Assembly (NCBI RefSeq): GCF_001431465.1
Contig: NZ_LDJJ01000009.1
Coordinates: forward strand, 124,001 to 188,000
Reading direction: 5' to 3'
Length of the DNA stretch: 64,000 nt
Source: Stenotrophomonas terrae
GTDB taxonomy: Bacteria > Pseudomonadota > Gammaproteobacteria > Xanthomonadales > Xanthomonadaceae
Shown in pieces: positions 31,272 to 39,788 of the stretch (within the stretch, counting starts at the first letter, position 1; each line of letters begins with the position of its first letter). The notes beneath the pieces were generated by a model, which worked only from the letters and a program-made list of their open reading frames with translations, did not search any database and was not told where the DNA came from. A program made the position numbers and the translations under genes.

Positions 31272-33322
31272 TCCGCCACCTCATCCAGCAGTGCCGCAAT
31301 TTCCGCTTCCACCGCCTTCAACTCCGCGTCGATCTCGTGCAGATCACGCGGTGGCACATACTTGTAGAAGTAGCGATTGAAGTTGATCTCGTAGCCCACC
31401 TTGCCGATCTGACCGTCGCGATCATCGATGTAGTTGGTGTCCACCCAGGCATCGGAAACGTGAGGCAGAACTTCGGCTTTCATGTAGTCGCCGATGTTCT
31501 GGTCGAGCGGAACGCTCTCGAAATCCTCCAGTTCCTTGTCTGGCACGGGGTTGCCTTCGTCATCGAGGACTTCCGGGGCATCAGGGGTGCGCACGCCCAG
31601 CGCGCTTTCCAGCGCGTTGGCCAGTGGCTTGGCGATCTTGGGCAGGCCAGCCTTCTTGGTCAGCGCGGGCAAGTCGACGAACCACTCGTAGGGATAGGTC
31701 TGGCCCAAGTACTTGCGCAGCAGCTTCGCCCAGCCGTCTTGCGTTTCCTCATCCAGTTTGGCGAAGGGCTTGTTGGTCTGGAGGGCTTCGATGGCCTCAT
31801 CAGTGATCTTGGCAACCAGGCGCAAGGGGCGCAGCACCTTGATCCGGCGGTAACCGAAGTCGCGGTAGTCCACGATCCGCACGTTCTCGCTGGGTGCGAA
31901 ATCGGCATATAGGCGAGCGATGTCCTGTGCCTGCTCGTCGCTGACATAACGGCGCTTGTTACCCTCGGACTTGCGCATGGGGCTGTGCATGCCCGTGGCG
32001 TCGATCAGCTGGACCTTGCCCGCGCGCTCCTTGGGCTTGTTGTTGTCCAGCAGCCAGATGTAAGTGCCAATGCCCGTGCGGAAGAAGATGTCGGTGGGCA
32101 GGGCTACGATGGCGTCGATCAGGTCGTTTTCCAATAGCCAACGACGGATCTCGGTTTCACCCTGGCCGGCGTTGCCGGTGAACAGCGGCGAGCCCGACAG
32201 GATGATGGCCGCACGGCCGCCGCCATTCTCAGGGCGCTCCAGCTTGGAAACGAGATGCTGGATGAAGAGCATGGAGCCGTCGGAAATGCGCGGCGTTCCT
32301 GCGCCGAAGCGGCCCTCAAAGCCCCTCTCTTTGGCCTCTCGCTCGACGAAGGCCTGGTCCTTCTCCCACTTCTTGCCGAAGGGAGGGTTGGACAAGCAGT
32401 AATGGAAGCGCTGGCCGGCGAATGCGTCCTGGGAGAGCGTGGACTTGGGGCCAGCGATGTTGGCCGACAGGTCACGCGCGGGCTCGGTTTCCAGGCGACG
32501 CAGCAACATGTTGGCCAGGGCGACGGCGTGGGTTTCTGGTTCCAGCTCCTGGCCGAACGGGATCAGTACGGGCGGGGCCTTGCCTTGGGCAGCGAGGCCA
32601 TCGACGTGATTCATGGCGTCGGTGAGGAAGCCGCCGGTGCCGCAGGTGGGATCGTAGAGCGTGCGGATCAGGCCCGGGTTGTCGCGGAACAGGGCATCGT
32701 CGGGATCGAGCAGCAGGGTCGTGGCCAGGTGGACCACGTCGCGCGGCGTCATGAAGTCCTCAGCCGCCTCGTTGACCTCCGAGCCGAACCGGCGGATCAG
32801 GTGCTCGTAGATGTTGGACATCACCCGGTCGGGCACGACATCCGGGTGTAGGTCGGTGTTGGCGAAGTTCTGGCAGATCTTGAACAGGATGTCGGCGCGG
32901 GCCAGGCGTGCGATCGTGTCGATGAAATTGAACTGATCGAAGATAACGCGCGCGTTGTCCGAGAAACCGGCGATGTAGGCCTCCAGGTTGGACTTGGTCT
33001 TGGTCGCGCCCAGGGTGGCCAGCGAGTACTGGGAGGTGTTGTAGAAGGGCAGGCTCGCGGTCTGGCGCAGGATCAGTGCCGTATCCAGCCCCTTGTTTTT
33101 GAACTTTGCATGGGCCTCGCGGACCTTCTCGCGGGTGGGTTCCAGCACGCATTCCAGACGACGCAGCAGGGTGAACGGCAGGATGATCTTGCCGAAGTCG
33201 GTGTGCCTGAAGTCGCCCCACAGGTCTTCGGCATTCTTCCAGATAAAGCTGGCCAGGACGGTGTCGGAAGCGTTGGGGGCTTCTGCGGTCGGGGTGCTGG
33301 TGGTCTTGCCGTTCTTGGTCAT
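31268..33322 (-). CDS. hsdM: Type I restriction-modification DNA methyltransferase subunit
   Basis: An N6-adenine methyltransferase that protects host DNA and forms the core of the RM complex. The 684-aa product has an N-terminal helical domain (DLWGDFRHTDFGKIILPF), the S-adenosylmethionine motif DPTCGTGGFLTDA at 224-236 and the catalytic NPPF at 312-315. A C-terminal tail contacts HsdS. It is the first gene of the operon hsdM-hsdS-small-small-hsdR-(broken). A hairpin around 33440-33462 lies in the upstream gap. Confidence 0.95.
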   Translation of the reverse strand: MTKNGKTTSTPTAEAPNASDTVLASFIWKNAEDLWGDFRHTDFGKIILPFTLLRRLECVLEPTREKVREAHAKFKNKGLDTALILRQTASLPFYNTSQYSLATLGATKTKSNLEAYIAGFSDNARVIFDQFNFIDTIARLARADILFKICQNFANTDLHPDVVPDRVMSNIYEHLIRRFGSEVNEAAEDFMTPRDVVHLATTLLLDPDDALFRDNPGLIRTLYDPTCGTGGFLTDAMNHVDGLAAQGKAPPVLIPFGQELEPETHAVALANMLLRRLETEPARDLSANIAGPKSTLSQDAFAGQRFHYCLSNPPFGKKWEKDQAFVEREAKERGFEGRFGAGTPRISDGSMLFIQHLVSKLERPENGGGRAAIILSGSPLFTGNAGQGETEIRRWLLENDLIDAIVALPTDIFFRTGIGTYIWLLDNNKPKERAGKVQLIDATGMHSPMRKSEGNKRRYVSDEQAQDIARLYADFAPSENVRIVDYRDFGYRRIKVLRPLRLVAKITDEAIEALQTNKPFAKLDEETQDGWAKLLRKYLGQTYPYEWFVDLPALTKKAGLPKIAKPLANALESALGVRTPDAPEVLDDEGNPVPDKELEDFESVPLDQNIGDYMKAEVLPHVSDAWVDTNYIDDRDGQIGKVGYEINFNRYFYKYVPPRDLHEIDAELKAVEAEIAALLDEVAE

Positions 33323-33471
33323 GGTGCCTGTTTCAAAGTCGAAAGTGATGTGCAGCCTGAGCGTTGAGCGCAGGCGACAAAAAGAGGAAATCGCATGGGA
33401 TTGGCTATCTGTTCACTTAGCCCACGCAGGCTTTTCTTGTTCCTTCTCGTTCTATGACGAGAGGTAAGAAT

Positions 33472-34101
33472 TCAATGCCAGGCAAGGTTGCGCACCTTGT
33501 TGTGGGATCGCGTTGTACTTGCGGTACAAAGTGCGTCGAACGTCTGACCGTACCTTGAAAGGACATGCTGTGGACGTGATGTGTACAGCGACCAGCCGTA
33601 GTAGAGGAAGCAGTAGACGAAGGCTACAGCCAGGATGACTACTACCTTCAACCAAATCGGTCCAGTTAATGCGACCGTCATCGCGCACATCAGAAACATG
33701 TGCACACAGACGATGGTCGCGAAGATAGTGTTGAGGATGGTCATGATGAAGGGGCGGCGCAGATGAACCTGCCCATCCCTGACTCTAAGGTCGGTGTTGA
33801 GGACAACAAGGCGGACAGCATCCACAGGTATACCGGCATCAAGCGCTTTTGCCGCTACCTGCATCACTGGTCCGGGTGCTGAGCGCCAGTAGCGGACCGC
33901 GAAGTCGGCTCGGCGGTATTGCTCGGTTGCCTGCCGAGCCTGCATGGATCGATCGCCATGCCGTTCCAGGACGTAGTCGAGCTGACGTTCTGCAAGCCAG
34001 CGTTTCAGGGACCAATACCAACGTCCGGCAAAGAACGGATCCAACGTCTGCCCTATCCGTTGAAGCGTTCGCTGGGCTGCACGTGGAAGGAGTCTCTTCA
34101 T
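33472..34101 (-). CDS. Hypothetical membrane protein
   Basis: A 209-aa protein. A basic, soluble N-terminal part (about 1-115) precedes two hydrophobic helices (IMTILNTIFATIVCVHMFLM and LKVVVILAVAFVYCFLYYG, about 119-168) and a short tail. It overlaps the upstream XRE-regulator gene by ATGA, so the two form a unit. No family is recognised. Codon use is less GC-biased than the chromosomal neighbours. Confidence 0.65.
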   Translation of the reverse strand: MKRLLPRAAQRTLQRIGQTLDPFFAGRWYWSLKRWLAERQLDYVLERHGDRSMQARQATEQYRRADFAVRYWRSAPGPVMQVAAKALDAGIPVDAVRLVVLNTDLRVRDGQVHLRRPFIMTILNTIFATIVCVHMFLMCAMTVALTGPIWLKVVVILAVAFVYCFLYYGWSLYTSRPQHVLSRYGQTFDALCTASTTRSHNKVRNLAWH

Positions 34102-34508
34102 GAACGCATGAACCTCACTAGCCGTTCCTTCAGTTCACTGCTTGATTTCGGCGTGCTGGTTTGCGCGAGTGTCGTGCAGAGGAAGGAGAAAAATCGCTCG
34201 CGTTCCACGTATGGGAGGGGGGTGCCAGCGTCGTCTCTAGCGAATTCGTCGACGGTACGGAACGCAGCTACGTAGAGGTCTGGTGAGCTTGAAGCTGCCT
34301 GCGCATGACCGATGCTGTCGCCCAGGACGAGGTGGCCCACATCGACACCGTGCTCTTTGAGGCGCAGGAGGTAGTTGAGGTCGGGTACCCGGGCGTCCTG
34401 CTCGTAAAGGTGCTGGGAAACGCGCTTGACGCCCCCCAGTTCCGCGAACTGCTCTTGAGTCAGGCGTAGTTGATCCCTAGCGTCCCTGAGTCGCCTACCA
34501 AAGCTCAA
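34098..34508 (-). CDS. XRE-family transcriptional regulator
   Basis: A 136-aa DNA-binding protein with an N-terminal helix-turn-helix (FGRRLRDARDQLRLTQEQFA, GGVKRVSQHLYEQDARVP). I chose TTG at 34508 because a strong GGGAGG site lies 6 bp upstream; the longer open frame to 34538 has no RBS. It is divergent from the gp16-like gene across ~85 AT-rich bp and likely controls both directions. The two-gene unit with the following membrane protein is reminiscent of a regulated toxin pair, but there is no direct evidence. Confidence 0.78.
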   Translation of the reverse strand: MSFGRRLRDARDQLRLTQEQFAELGGVKRVSQHLYEQDARVPDLNYLLRLKEHGVDVGHLVLGDSIGHAQAASSSPDLYVAAFRTVDEFARDDAGTPLPYVERERFFSFLCTTLAQTSTPKSSSELKERLVRFMRS

Positions 34509-34593
34509 ATTCCAGCCTCCCGGGCTTGTAAAAGCCAAAAAAATACACTAAAAGATACTCTATGTTTACGATTGTGAACTTTTGAGTGCCATC

Positions 34594-34878
34594 ATGGATG
34601 CAAGCATAACCGGAGCCAAGGCCGATGCGATACGGCAGGAATTCGCTCGTCGGGGCGTATCGATCAGCGCATGGGCGCGTACCCATGGCTATTCGAAACA
34701 ACTCGTTTACCAAGTGCTTGCGGGGCGAAAGCGGTGTGTTCGTGGTCAGTGCCACGAAATAGCGGTGCGGCTCGGATTGAAGACGGGCGTTATCGGCACC
34801 GTGGCAGACATTGATGCGCTGAGTGCGGCGGGCATCACATCACGGCCTTCCGCTGACGAAGAGGACGATGTGCCATGA
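34594..34878 (+). CDS. Small DNA-binding protein, BcepMu gp16-like
   Basis: A 94-aa protein with AIRQEFARRGVSISAWART followed by HGYSKQLVYQVLAGRKRCVR and SHEIAVRLGL-like residues. This is the pattern of the phage-associated BcepMu gp16 family, which has a helix-turn-helix. I chose ATG 34594 over the in-frame TTG at 34582. It precedes tnsA on the same strand but is separated from it by a terminator, so it may regulate the divergent promoter rather than transposition. Confidence 0.72.
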   Translation: MDASITGAKADAIRQEFARRGVSISAWARTHGYSKQLVYQVLAGRKRCVRGQCHEIAVRLGLKTGVIGTVADIDALSAAGITSRPSADEEDDVP

Positions 34879-34915
34879 GCTAGCACCGATACGGCAACAA
34901 AAACTCGGGCATAAA

Positions 34916-34942
34916 AAAACCGCCGGCTAGGGCGGTTTTCTT
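34916..34942. terminator. Bidirectional terminator upstream of tnsA
   Basis: AAAACCGCC and GGCGGTTTT form a stem around a 6-nt loop, with A-run and T-run on either side. It ends the gp16-like transcript and isolates tnsA from it. Confidence 0.88.
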
Positions 34943-35094
34943 GGGCAAAACATGTGAATCAAGCGTGGCGCTTGGTCAGGAGTCTGCTCGACTCCGAAAA
35001 ACGTGTCAAGCCTCCCGGGACAACCCGTGTTCCCCAAGTGGAGGCAGTCATGGGCACAGCCCAACGAGCCGCCCGTCACGTCACGAGGTGACGC
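34943..35094 (+). promoter_or_regulatory. tnsA leader region with small palindromes
   Basis: The 150 bp between the terminator and tnsA hold three short inverted repeats (AAGCG/CGCTT, GGAGTC/GACTCC, CGTCAC/GTGACG). GAGGTGA gives a good RBS for tnsA. One of these could be an operator, but no regulator can be assigned. I see no transposon end here. Confidence 0.45.
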
Positions 35095-35952
35095 ATGGCA
35101 AAGCGCAGATACGATTTCGATGAAGCCAGAATCTCCCGATTCCTGAAAGAAGGACGTGGCACAGGTCAAGGTCAGGACTACAAGCCCTGGCTGACTATTC
35201 ACGACGTTCCATCGCTGGGACTAGCCTCGCGAATCTTCGGCTTCAAAACAAGGAGGGAGCATCACTGCTTGTCCAATCTTGAGGCGGGATTCCTTCGCAT
35301 TCTCGAGTGGTCGGAACTGGTGCTTGATATCCGGGAGCAATTTCCGTTGGACCGGGAGGTCACGCGCATGCTGGCCGGGAAGATGGGCATTGAGCATCCA
35401 CGTGATCCTCGTACGCGGGTCGATGTGGTCATGACGACGGACTTTATGGTCGATGTCCGGACCGATGGCCGGTCGAAGACGGTTGCGTACGCGATAAAAC
35501 CCGCCCAGGACCTCGAAGACCTGAAGACGGGTCGAAGGACGATCGACAAGCTGGAGCTGGAGCGCCGCTATTGGAGTCGTGACCAGATTTCATGGCATCT
35601 GGTGACGGACCGTGACCTTCCAAAACTCCGGATCATGAATCTTGCATGGCTGCATGAAATGCGGTCGTTCGAGCATGAGTTGGCCCCGCATCCTTGCTAT
35701 TGGCAGGACCGGTGTGACCAGTTTCTTGGCGAGTTTCAACGCGTTCGCAGTGGCTCCATTGACGATTTTTTCATGCACTTGGAGGGCCGGCGCCAGTTTG
35801 CCCCGGGCGAACCCTTGAAAGTGCTGCGCCATCTGGCTGCCAACAAGCAAATTGTCATCGACTTGGACAGGGAGTTTTCACACCGTGACCGGTTCGACGT
35901 ACTGCGCCTTCCTGAGCGAGAGCAGCCTCGGCTGCAGCTGGTGGGTACATGA
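35095..35952 (+). CDS. tnsA: Tn7-like transposase subunit TnsA (5'-end endonuclease)
   Basis: Cuts the 5' ends of the transposon so that, with TnsB, it leaves by cut-and-paste. The 285-aa length is close to Tn7 TnsA (273). The restriction-enzyme-like active site is visible as Glu63 (HHCLSNLE), Asp116 (MTTDF) and Lys135 (AYAIKPA), in the same order and nearly the same positions as Tn7's E63, D114 and K132. A winged-helix C-terminal half follows. It overlaps tnsB by 4 bp. Confidence 0.95.
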   Translation: MAKRRYDFDEARISRFLKEGRGTGQGQDYKPWLTIHDVPSLGLASRIFGFKTRREHHCLSNLEAGFLRILEWSELVLDIREQFPLDREVTRMLAGKMGIEHPRDPRTRVDVVMTTDFMVDVRTDGRSKTVAYAIKPAQDLEDLKTGRRTIDKLELERRYWSRDQISWHLVTDRDLPKLRIMNLAWLHEMRSFEHELAPHPCYWQDRCDQFLGEFQRVRSGSIDDFFMHLEGRRQFAPGEPLKVLRHLAANKQIVIDLDREFSHRDRFDVLRLPEREQPRLQLVGT

Positions 35953-38156
35953 TTCTGAAGATAGGTGATGTACTCGTTCTTGATCCCGACTCGAATAAGC
36001 GGGCTAGGGTCGTGTGGATGACGCCCGATCGGGCGTCGGTAGCGCTCTATCCCTTGGACGCAGACAGGGCCTTTCCTGAGCTGGTTCCAGCCGCGGCGCT
36101 GGAGGCTGGAATCCTTGCGCGTCAGACGAGGCTGATGCCGGATCCATTCATGATCGCCGTCATGGAAGACCAGCTGAAACAGGTGCATAAGGACCGGCGC
36201 GATCGTGCTTGGAGGTTGATACGGCCCCTCGTGGCCGAGGTGCCATACATCTTCGCCGCGGATCGGCGGGGTGCCTTGGTGTCAGATACAGTCGAGAGGG
36301 CCAGGAGCGGTAGCGATCCGGATCTTCAGCGGGTCACCAAGGCGCTGGTCTACCTATATCTCCGGCGCTTCTGGCAACGGGGAATGACGGCCAACGCATT
36401 GCTTCCGGACTACGAAAAATCTGGCGGCCGGGGCAAGACACGGAAAGCTGGTGAGAGGAAGCGTGGTCGGCCGCGGAAGTTCGGAAATCAGATGGGTGTC
36501 AACGTAACCCCCGACATGCGGAAAGTTTTTTCCGTGGCCTATTCCCGCTACTACGTCAGCCAAGTTAAAGGGAAATACACGCTGATCGGTGCCTACCGGA
36601 AGATGGTCTCGGATTTTTATTCGGTGAAGGACATCGACCCGGAGACGGGTCAGATCATGCATTACCAGCACGAGGTGATCGAGGCGCAAGGTGGCATCCC
36701 GACCTTCGAGCAATTTCAGTATTGGTCCAGCAAGGATCACCTTCGGCTGGAGATCAAGCGCAAGCGGATGGGCGAGAAGCTTTACGACAAAGACATGCGT
36801 GGCTTGCTGGGCACTTCCAATGCTGAGGTGATCGGGCCCGGAAGCCGCTACCAGATCGACGCCACGATCGGGGATGTCTACCTTGTCTCGCGGCTGGATC
36901 CGAACCTGATCATTGGCCGCCCGGTTGTGTACGTCGTGATCGATGTATTCAGTCGCCTGATCGTCGGGATATACATCGGCCTGGAAGGGCCTTCCTGGGT
37001 GTCAGCGATGATGGCGCTGGCGAATACCGCGATGGACAAGGTCGCGTACTGCGCGCAGTTCGGCATCACCATCCAGCAGGAGGATTGGCCGGCGCACCAT
37101 CTGCCGGGCACATTGTTGGGAGACCGCGGCGAGATCGAAAGCGAGAAGATCGACACCCTGATCAACAGCTTCAATGTTTCCGTCGAGAATGCGAGTTCCT
37201 ATCGCGCAGACTGGAAAGGTATCGTGGAGAGCCGCTTCCGTCTGCTGCCTGCGAAGTTCAAGGCGTATACGCCGGGCTACATCGATGTCGACTACCGGCA
37301 ACGTGGCGGTACCGACTACCGCCTCGACGCGGTACTGAACCTGGATGATTTCACCAAGATCATCATCAACTGCGTTCTGCACTACAACAATTCGCACGAG
37401 ATCACGACCTACGATTGCGACAGAGGTGTCCGGGCGGACGGCGTGCCTGCCATCCCCAGCCACCTGTGGGAATGGGGGATTCGCCACCGCTCAGGCACCC
37501 TGAGGGCATTTCCCGAAGACTTGGTTAAGTTCAGCCTGATGCCGAAGGATCGGGCATCAGTCTCCGAAACCGGAATCGCCTTCCGCGGATGTTTCTACAC
37601 CTGCCAGCGTGCAATCGAGGAGCGTTGGTTCGACAAGGCCCGCCAGGACGGTCGCTGGCAGGTGAGCGTGTCCTACGATCCGCGGGACTTGGATCAGGTC
37701 TACCTACATTCTTCCGGGGCCAATATGGCGTTCGAGGTATGCACGTTGACCGACCGAAGCCGCGCGGACAGGCATCTGTCCTCATGGGAGATCGATCAGG
37801 TCGATCAGCGTGACAAGCATCGTCGTGCGGACGAACGCACGGACGCCCTATTGGCGTCGGCAAACACCGATGCCGCGAACGAGCGAGTCATCAAGGAGGC
37901 TCAGGAACGACGCGGACCGCCAAGCAAAGCTAGTGCGGCCAGCAGGACCGCCAATATCAGTCGCAACCGCGCCGAAGAAAAGAAGGCTAGTCGTGCCACG
38001 GATACCTTCAGGTTTGGCGAGCATGCGTCCGGGGCGATGAGGCCGAGTGCGGAGGTGGTGCCGATCAGCGGAAGAATCATGCCTGCGGATGACATCGACT
38101 ACAGCGCGCCGTCGATCGACGAAATTTTAGGGGATGACGATGGCCATCGAGCCTGA
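35949..38156 (+). CDS. tnsB: Tn7-like transposase subunit TnsB (DDE transposase)
   Basis: Binds the end repeats, cuts the 3' ends and joins them to target DNA. The 735-aa product matches Tn7 TnsB (702) in architecture: N-terminal DNA-binding domains, an RNase H-like core with DDE residues at Asp304 (YQIDATIGD), Asp392 (LLGDRGEIES) and Glu427 (DWKGIVESRF), then a beta-barrel and a charged tail that would contact TnsC. All three acids are present, so it should be active. Confidence 0.96.
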   Translation: MILKIGDVLVLDPDSNKRARVVWMTPDRASVALYPLDADRAFPELVPAAALEAGILARQTRLMPDPFMIAVMEDQLKQVHKDRRDRAWRLIRPLVAEVPYIFAADRRGALVSDTVERARSGSDPDLQRVTKALVYLYLRRFWQRGMTANALLPDYEKSGGRGKTRKAGERKRGRPRKFGNQMGVNVTPDMRKVFSVAYSRYYVSQVKGKYTLIGAYRKMVSDFYSVKDIDPETGQIMHYQHEVIEAQGGIPTFEQFQYWSSKDHLRLEIKRKRMGEKLYDKDMRGLLGTSNAEVIGPGSRYQIDATIGDVYLVSRLDPNLIIGRPVVYVVIDVFSRLIVGIYIGLEGPSWVSAMMALANTAMDKVAYCAQFGITIQQEDWPAHHLPGTLLGDRGEIESEKIDTLINSFNVSVENASSYRADWKGIVESRFRLLPAKFKAYTPGYIDVDYRQRGGTDYRLDAVLNLDDFTKIIINCVLHYNNSHEITTYDCDRGVRADGVPAIPSHLWEWGIRHRSGTLRAFPEDLVKFSLMPKDRASVSETGIAFRGCFYTCQRAIEERWFDKARQDGRWQVSVSYDPRDLDQVYLHSSGANMAFEVCTLTDRSRADRHLSSWEIDQVDQRDKHRRADERTDALLASANTDAANERVIKEAQERRGPPSKASAASRTANISRNRAEEKKASRATDTFRFGEHASGAMRPSAEVVPISGRIMPADDIDYSAPSIDEILGDDDGHRA

Positions 38157-39786
38157 AACTCCGGAGTTGCCGGAGTTGCCGGAGTTGCCGGAGTTGCCGG
38201 AGTATGCCGGCAACCCCTTCATCGCGAGACTGCCTCCCCTTCAGTCGCAGAGGTCGCTGTACGCGAAGATGCTGCGAGTGCCGTATTTCGACGAGAAGGA
38301 GGTTGCTTATCCCGCACATGTGCGCAAGCACTGCATCGTACGTTTGGCCAAGTGCTTCCTGCCGCAAGCTCGCCAGGTAGATCTGGCCGATCGGTTCTCC
38401 TTGCTGCTCCTGCAAGGCTACGTGGGCCGCAACCCGCTGACGCATGATTATCTGAGCCACCTGCAGAACGGTTTCGAACGGATCGAGCGAAAGTCGCTCG
38501 AGGCTGCGGTTTCAAGGCCGGTGCAGAACACTGCAAATAGCTTCGCGCTACTTGGCTGCCCGGGTGTGGGCAAAACCTTGGCGATGAACTGCGTGCTGGC
38601 ACAGTATCCGCAAGTCATCTGGCACGAACAGCCCCAGGTCCTTGTCCAGATTGTCTGGTTGCGACTGGAAGCTCCTGCCCTAGGGTCGTTGAAGCAGCTT
38701 TGCATAGACTTTTTCCAGGCGATCGATCAGTTGATCGGCACCGACTACGTCAAGCGCTATGCGACCGGCGCCACGGTGGAGCAGATGCTCCTACAGATGG
38801 CCTATGTCTCCCAGTTGCATGCGTTGGGTGTACTGGTGATCGACGAAATCCAGCATCTGCGCGGAGTGAAGGTGGGGGCGGATGCGTTGATGAAATTCCT
38901 TGTGAAATTAGTCAACACCATCGGCCTGCCGGTCATTCCGATTGGAACTCTGGGAGCGTTGGAGATCCTGCGAGGCACCTTCAGCCAGGCCCGTCGATCG
39001 ACGGGACTCGGATCCCTGGTATGGGAACGGATGGCGCCGGATGCCGTCTGGAATAGATTCATCGAACAGCTCTGGAAGTACCAGTGGACTACGCCTCGGA
39101 CAGAGTTGTCCGACGAGTTGAATGCGGCCCTGTATGACGAGTGCCAAGGCGTGGCCGATCTCGCGGTCAAGTTATTCATGCTTGCGCAACTTCGGCTGGT
39201 CGGGATTAGTGAGGTCAGAAAAGGAAGACCGGAAACCCTGACGCCAGAGTTGATCCGGAGGGTCGCCAAGGAGGAGTTCGTCCTTGTGGCACCGATGATT
39301 GAGGCGCTTCGTCAGAACGATGCGGTCAAACTCGGTAAGTTCGACGACCTGCGCTCGCTGAACGACCATATCGGAGTGGTACTGAGCCGGACTATCGCGG
39401 GCGCACCGGGACCGGCTGAGGGGACCATGTTTCCGGTCGCGGCAGAAGCTGGAACGCTCGAGAACAAGACGGTTGAATTAGCGCTGCTTGCGTCTCTGCG
39501 GAACATGGGCGTGGCCCAAGATGTAGCCATGGCACTGGTCGATGAAGCTGTCGCGAAAAATCCTTCTGGCGATCCACTGTTACTGCTGCAGAAGATCGTT
39601 TCAACGCTGACGGCCAGCAAACCCAAGAGAAATTCACCCAAACCCGACGCGCCGCCGCCGGACGAACTTCCGGACGACGATTTGCGTCGTCTTGTGGCGA
39701 AAGGCAAGCAGAACCATACGTCGGCCTACGAGTCCTTGCTGACAGCTGGCGTAGTACGCCCCCCGATGTTGGATTTTGCGGCCTGA
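38134..39786 (+). CDS. tnsC: Tn7-like AAA+ regulator TnsC
   Basis: The ATPase that links the TnsAB transposase to the target selectors TnsD and TnsE. The 550-aa product matches Tn7 TnsC (555). Walker A is GCPGVGKT at 141-148 and Walker B LVIDE at 234-238, with sensor and arginine-finger regions following. It starts 23 bp inside tnsB behind AGGGG. The N-terminus carries an ELP tripeptide repeat encoded by a 9-bp tandem repeat. Confidence 0.95.
   Translation: MTMAIEPETPELPELPELPELPEYAGNPFIARLPPLQSQRSLYAKMLRVPYFDEKEVAYPAHVRKHCIVRLAKCFLPQARQVDLADRFSLLLLQGYVGRNPLTHDYLSHLQNGFERIERKSLEAAVSRPVQNTANSFALLGCPGVGKTLAMNCVLAQYPQVIWHEQPQVLVQIVWLRLEAPALGSLKQLCIDFFQAIDQLIGTDYVKRYATGATVEQMLLQMAYVSQLHALGVLVIDEIQHLRGVKVGADALMKFLVKLVNTIGLPVIPIGTLGALEILRGTFSQARRSTGLGSLVWERMAPDAVWNRFIEQLWKYQWTTPRTELSDELNAALYDECQGVADLAVKLFMLAQLRLVGISEVRKGRPETLTPELIRRVAKEEFVLVAPMIEALRQNDAVKLGKFDDLRSLNDHIGVVLSRTIAGAPGPAEGTMFPVAAEAGTLENKTVELALLASLRNMGVAQDVAMALVDEAVAKNPSGDPLLLLQKIVSTLTASKPKRNSPKPDAPPPDELPDDDLRRLVAKGKQNHTSAYESLLTAGVVRPPMLDFAA
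38161..38202 (+). repeat. 9-bp tandem repeat in the 5' end of tnsC
   Basis: CCGGAGTTG is repeated perfectly four times, plus a partial fifth unit. It encodes (ELP)n near residues 11-22. Being a multiple of three, changes in copy number would keep the frame. This is a potentially length-variable segment. Confidence 0.9.
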
Positions 39787-39788
39787 CT

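Noticed and set aside
34943-35094. A second transposon end next to tnsA
   Set aside because: I looked for the AAAG-TCTATC repeats and a TGTG tip here and found none; only short unrelated palindromes.
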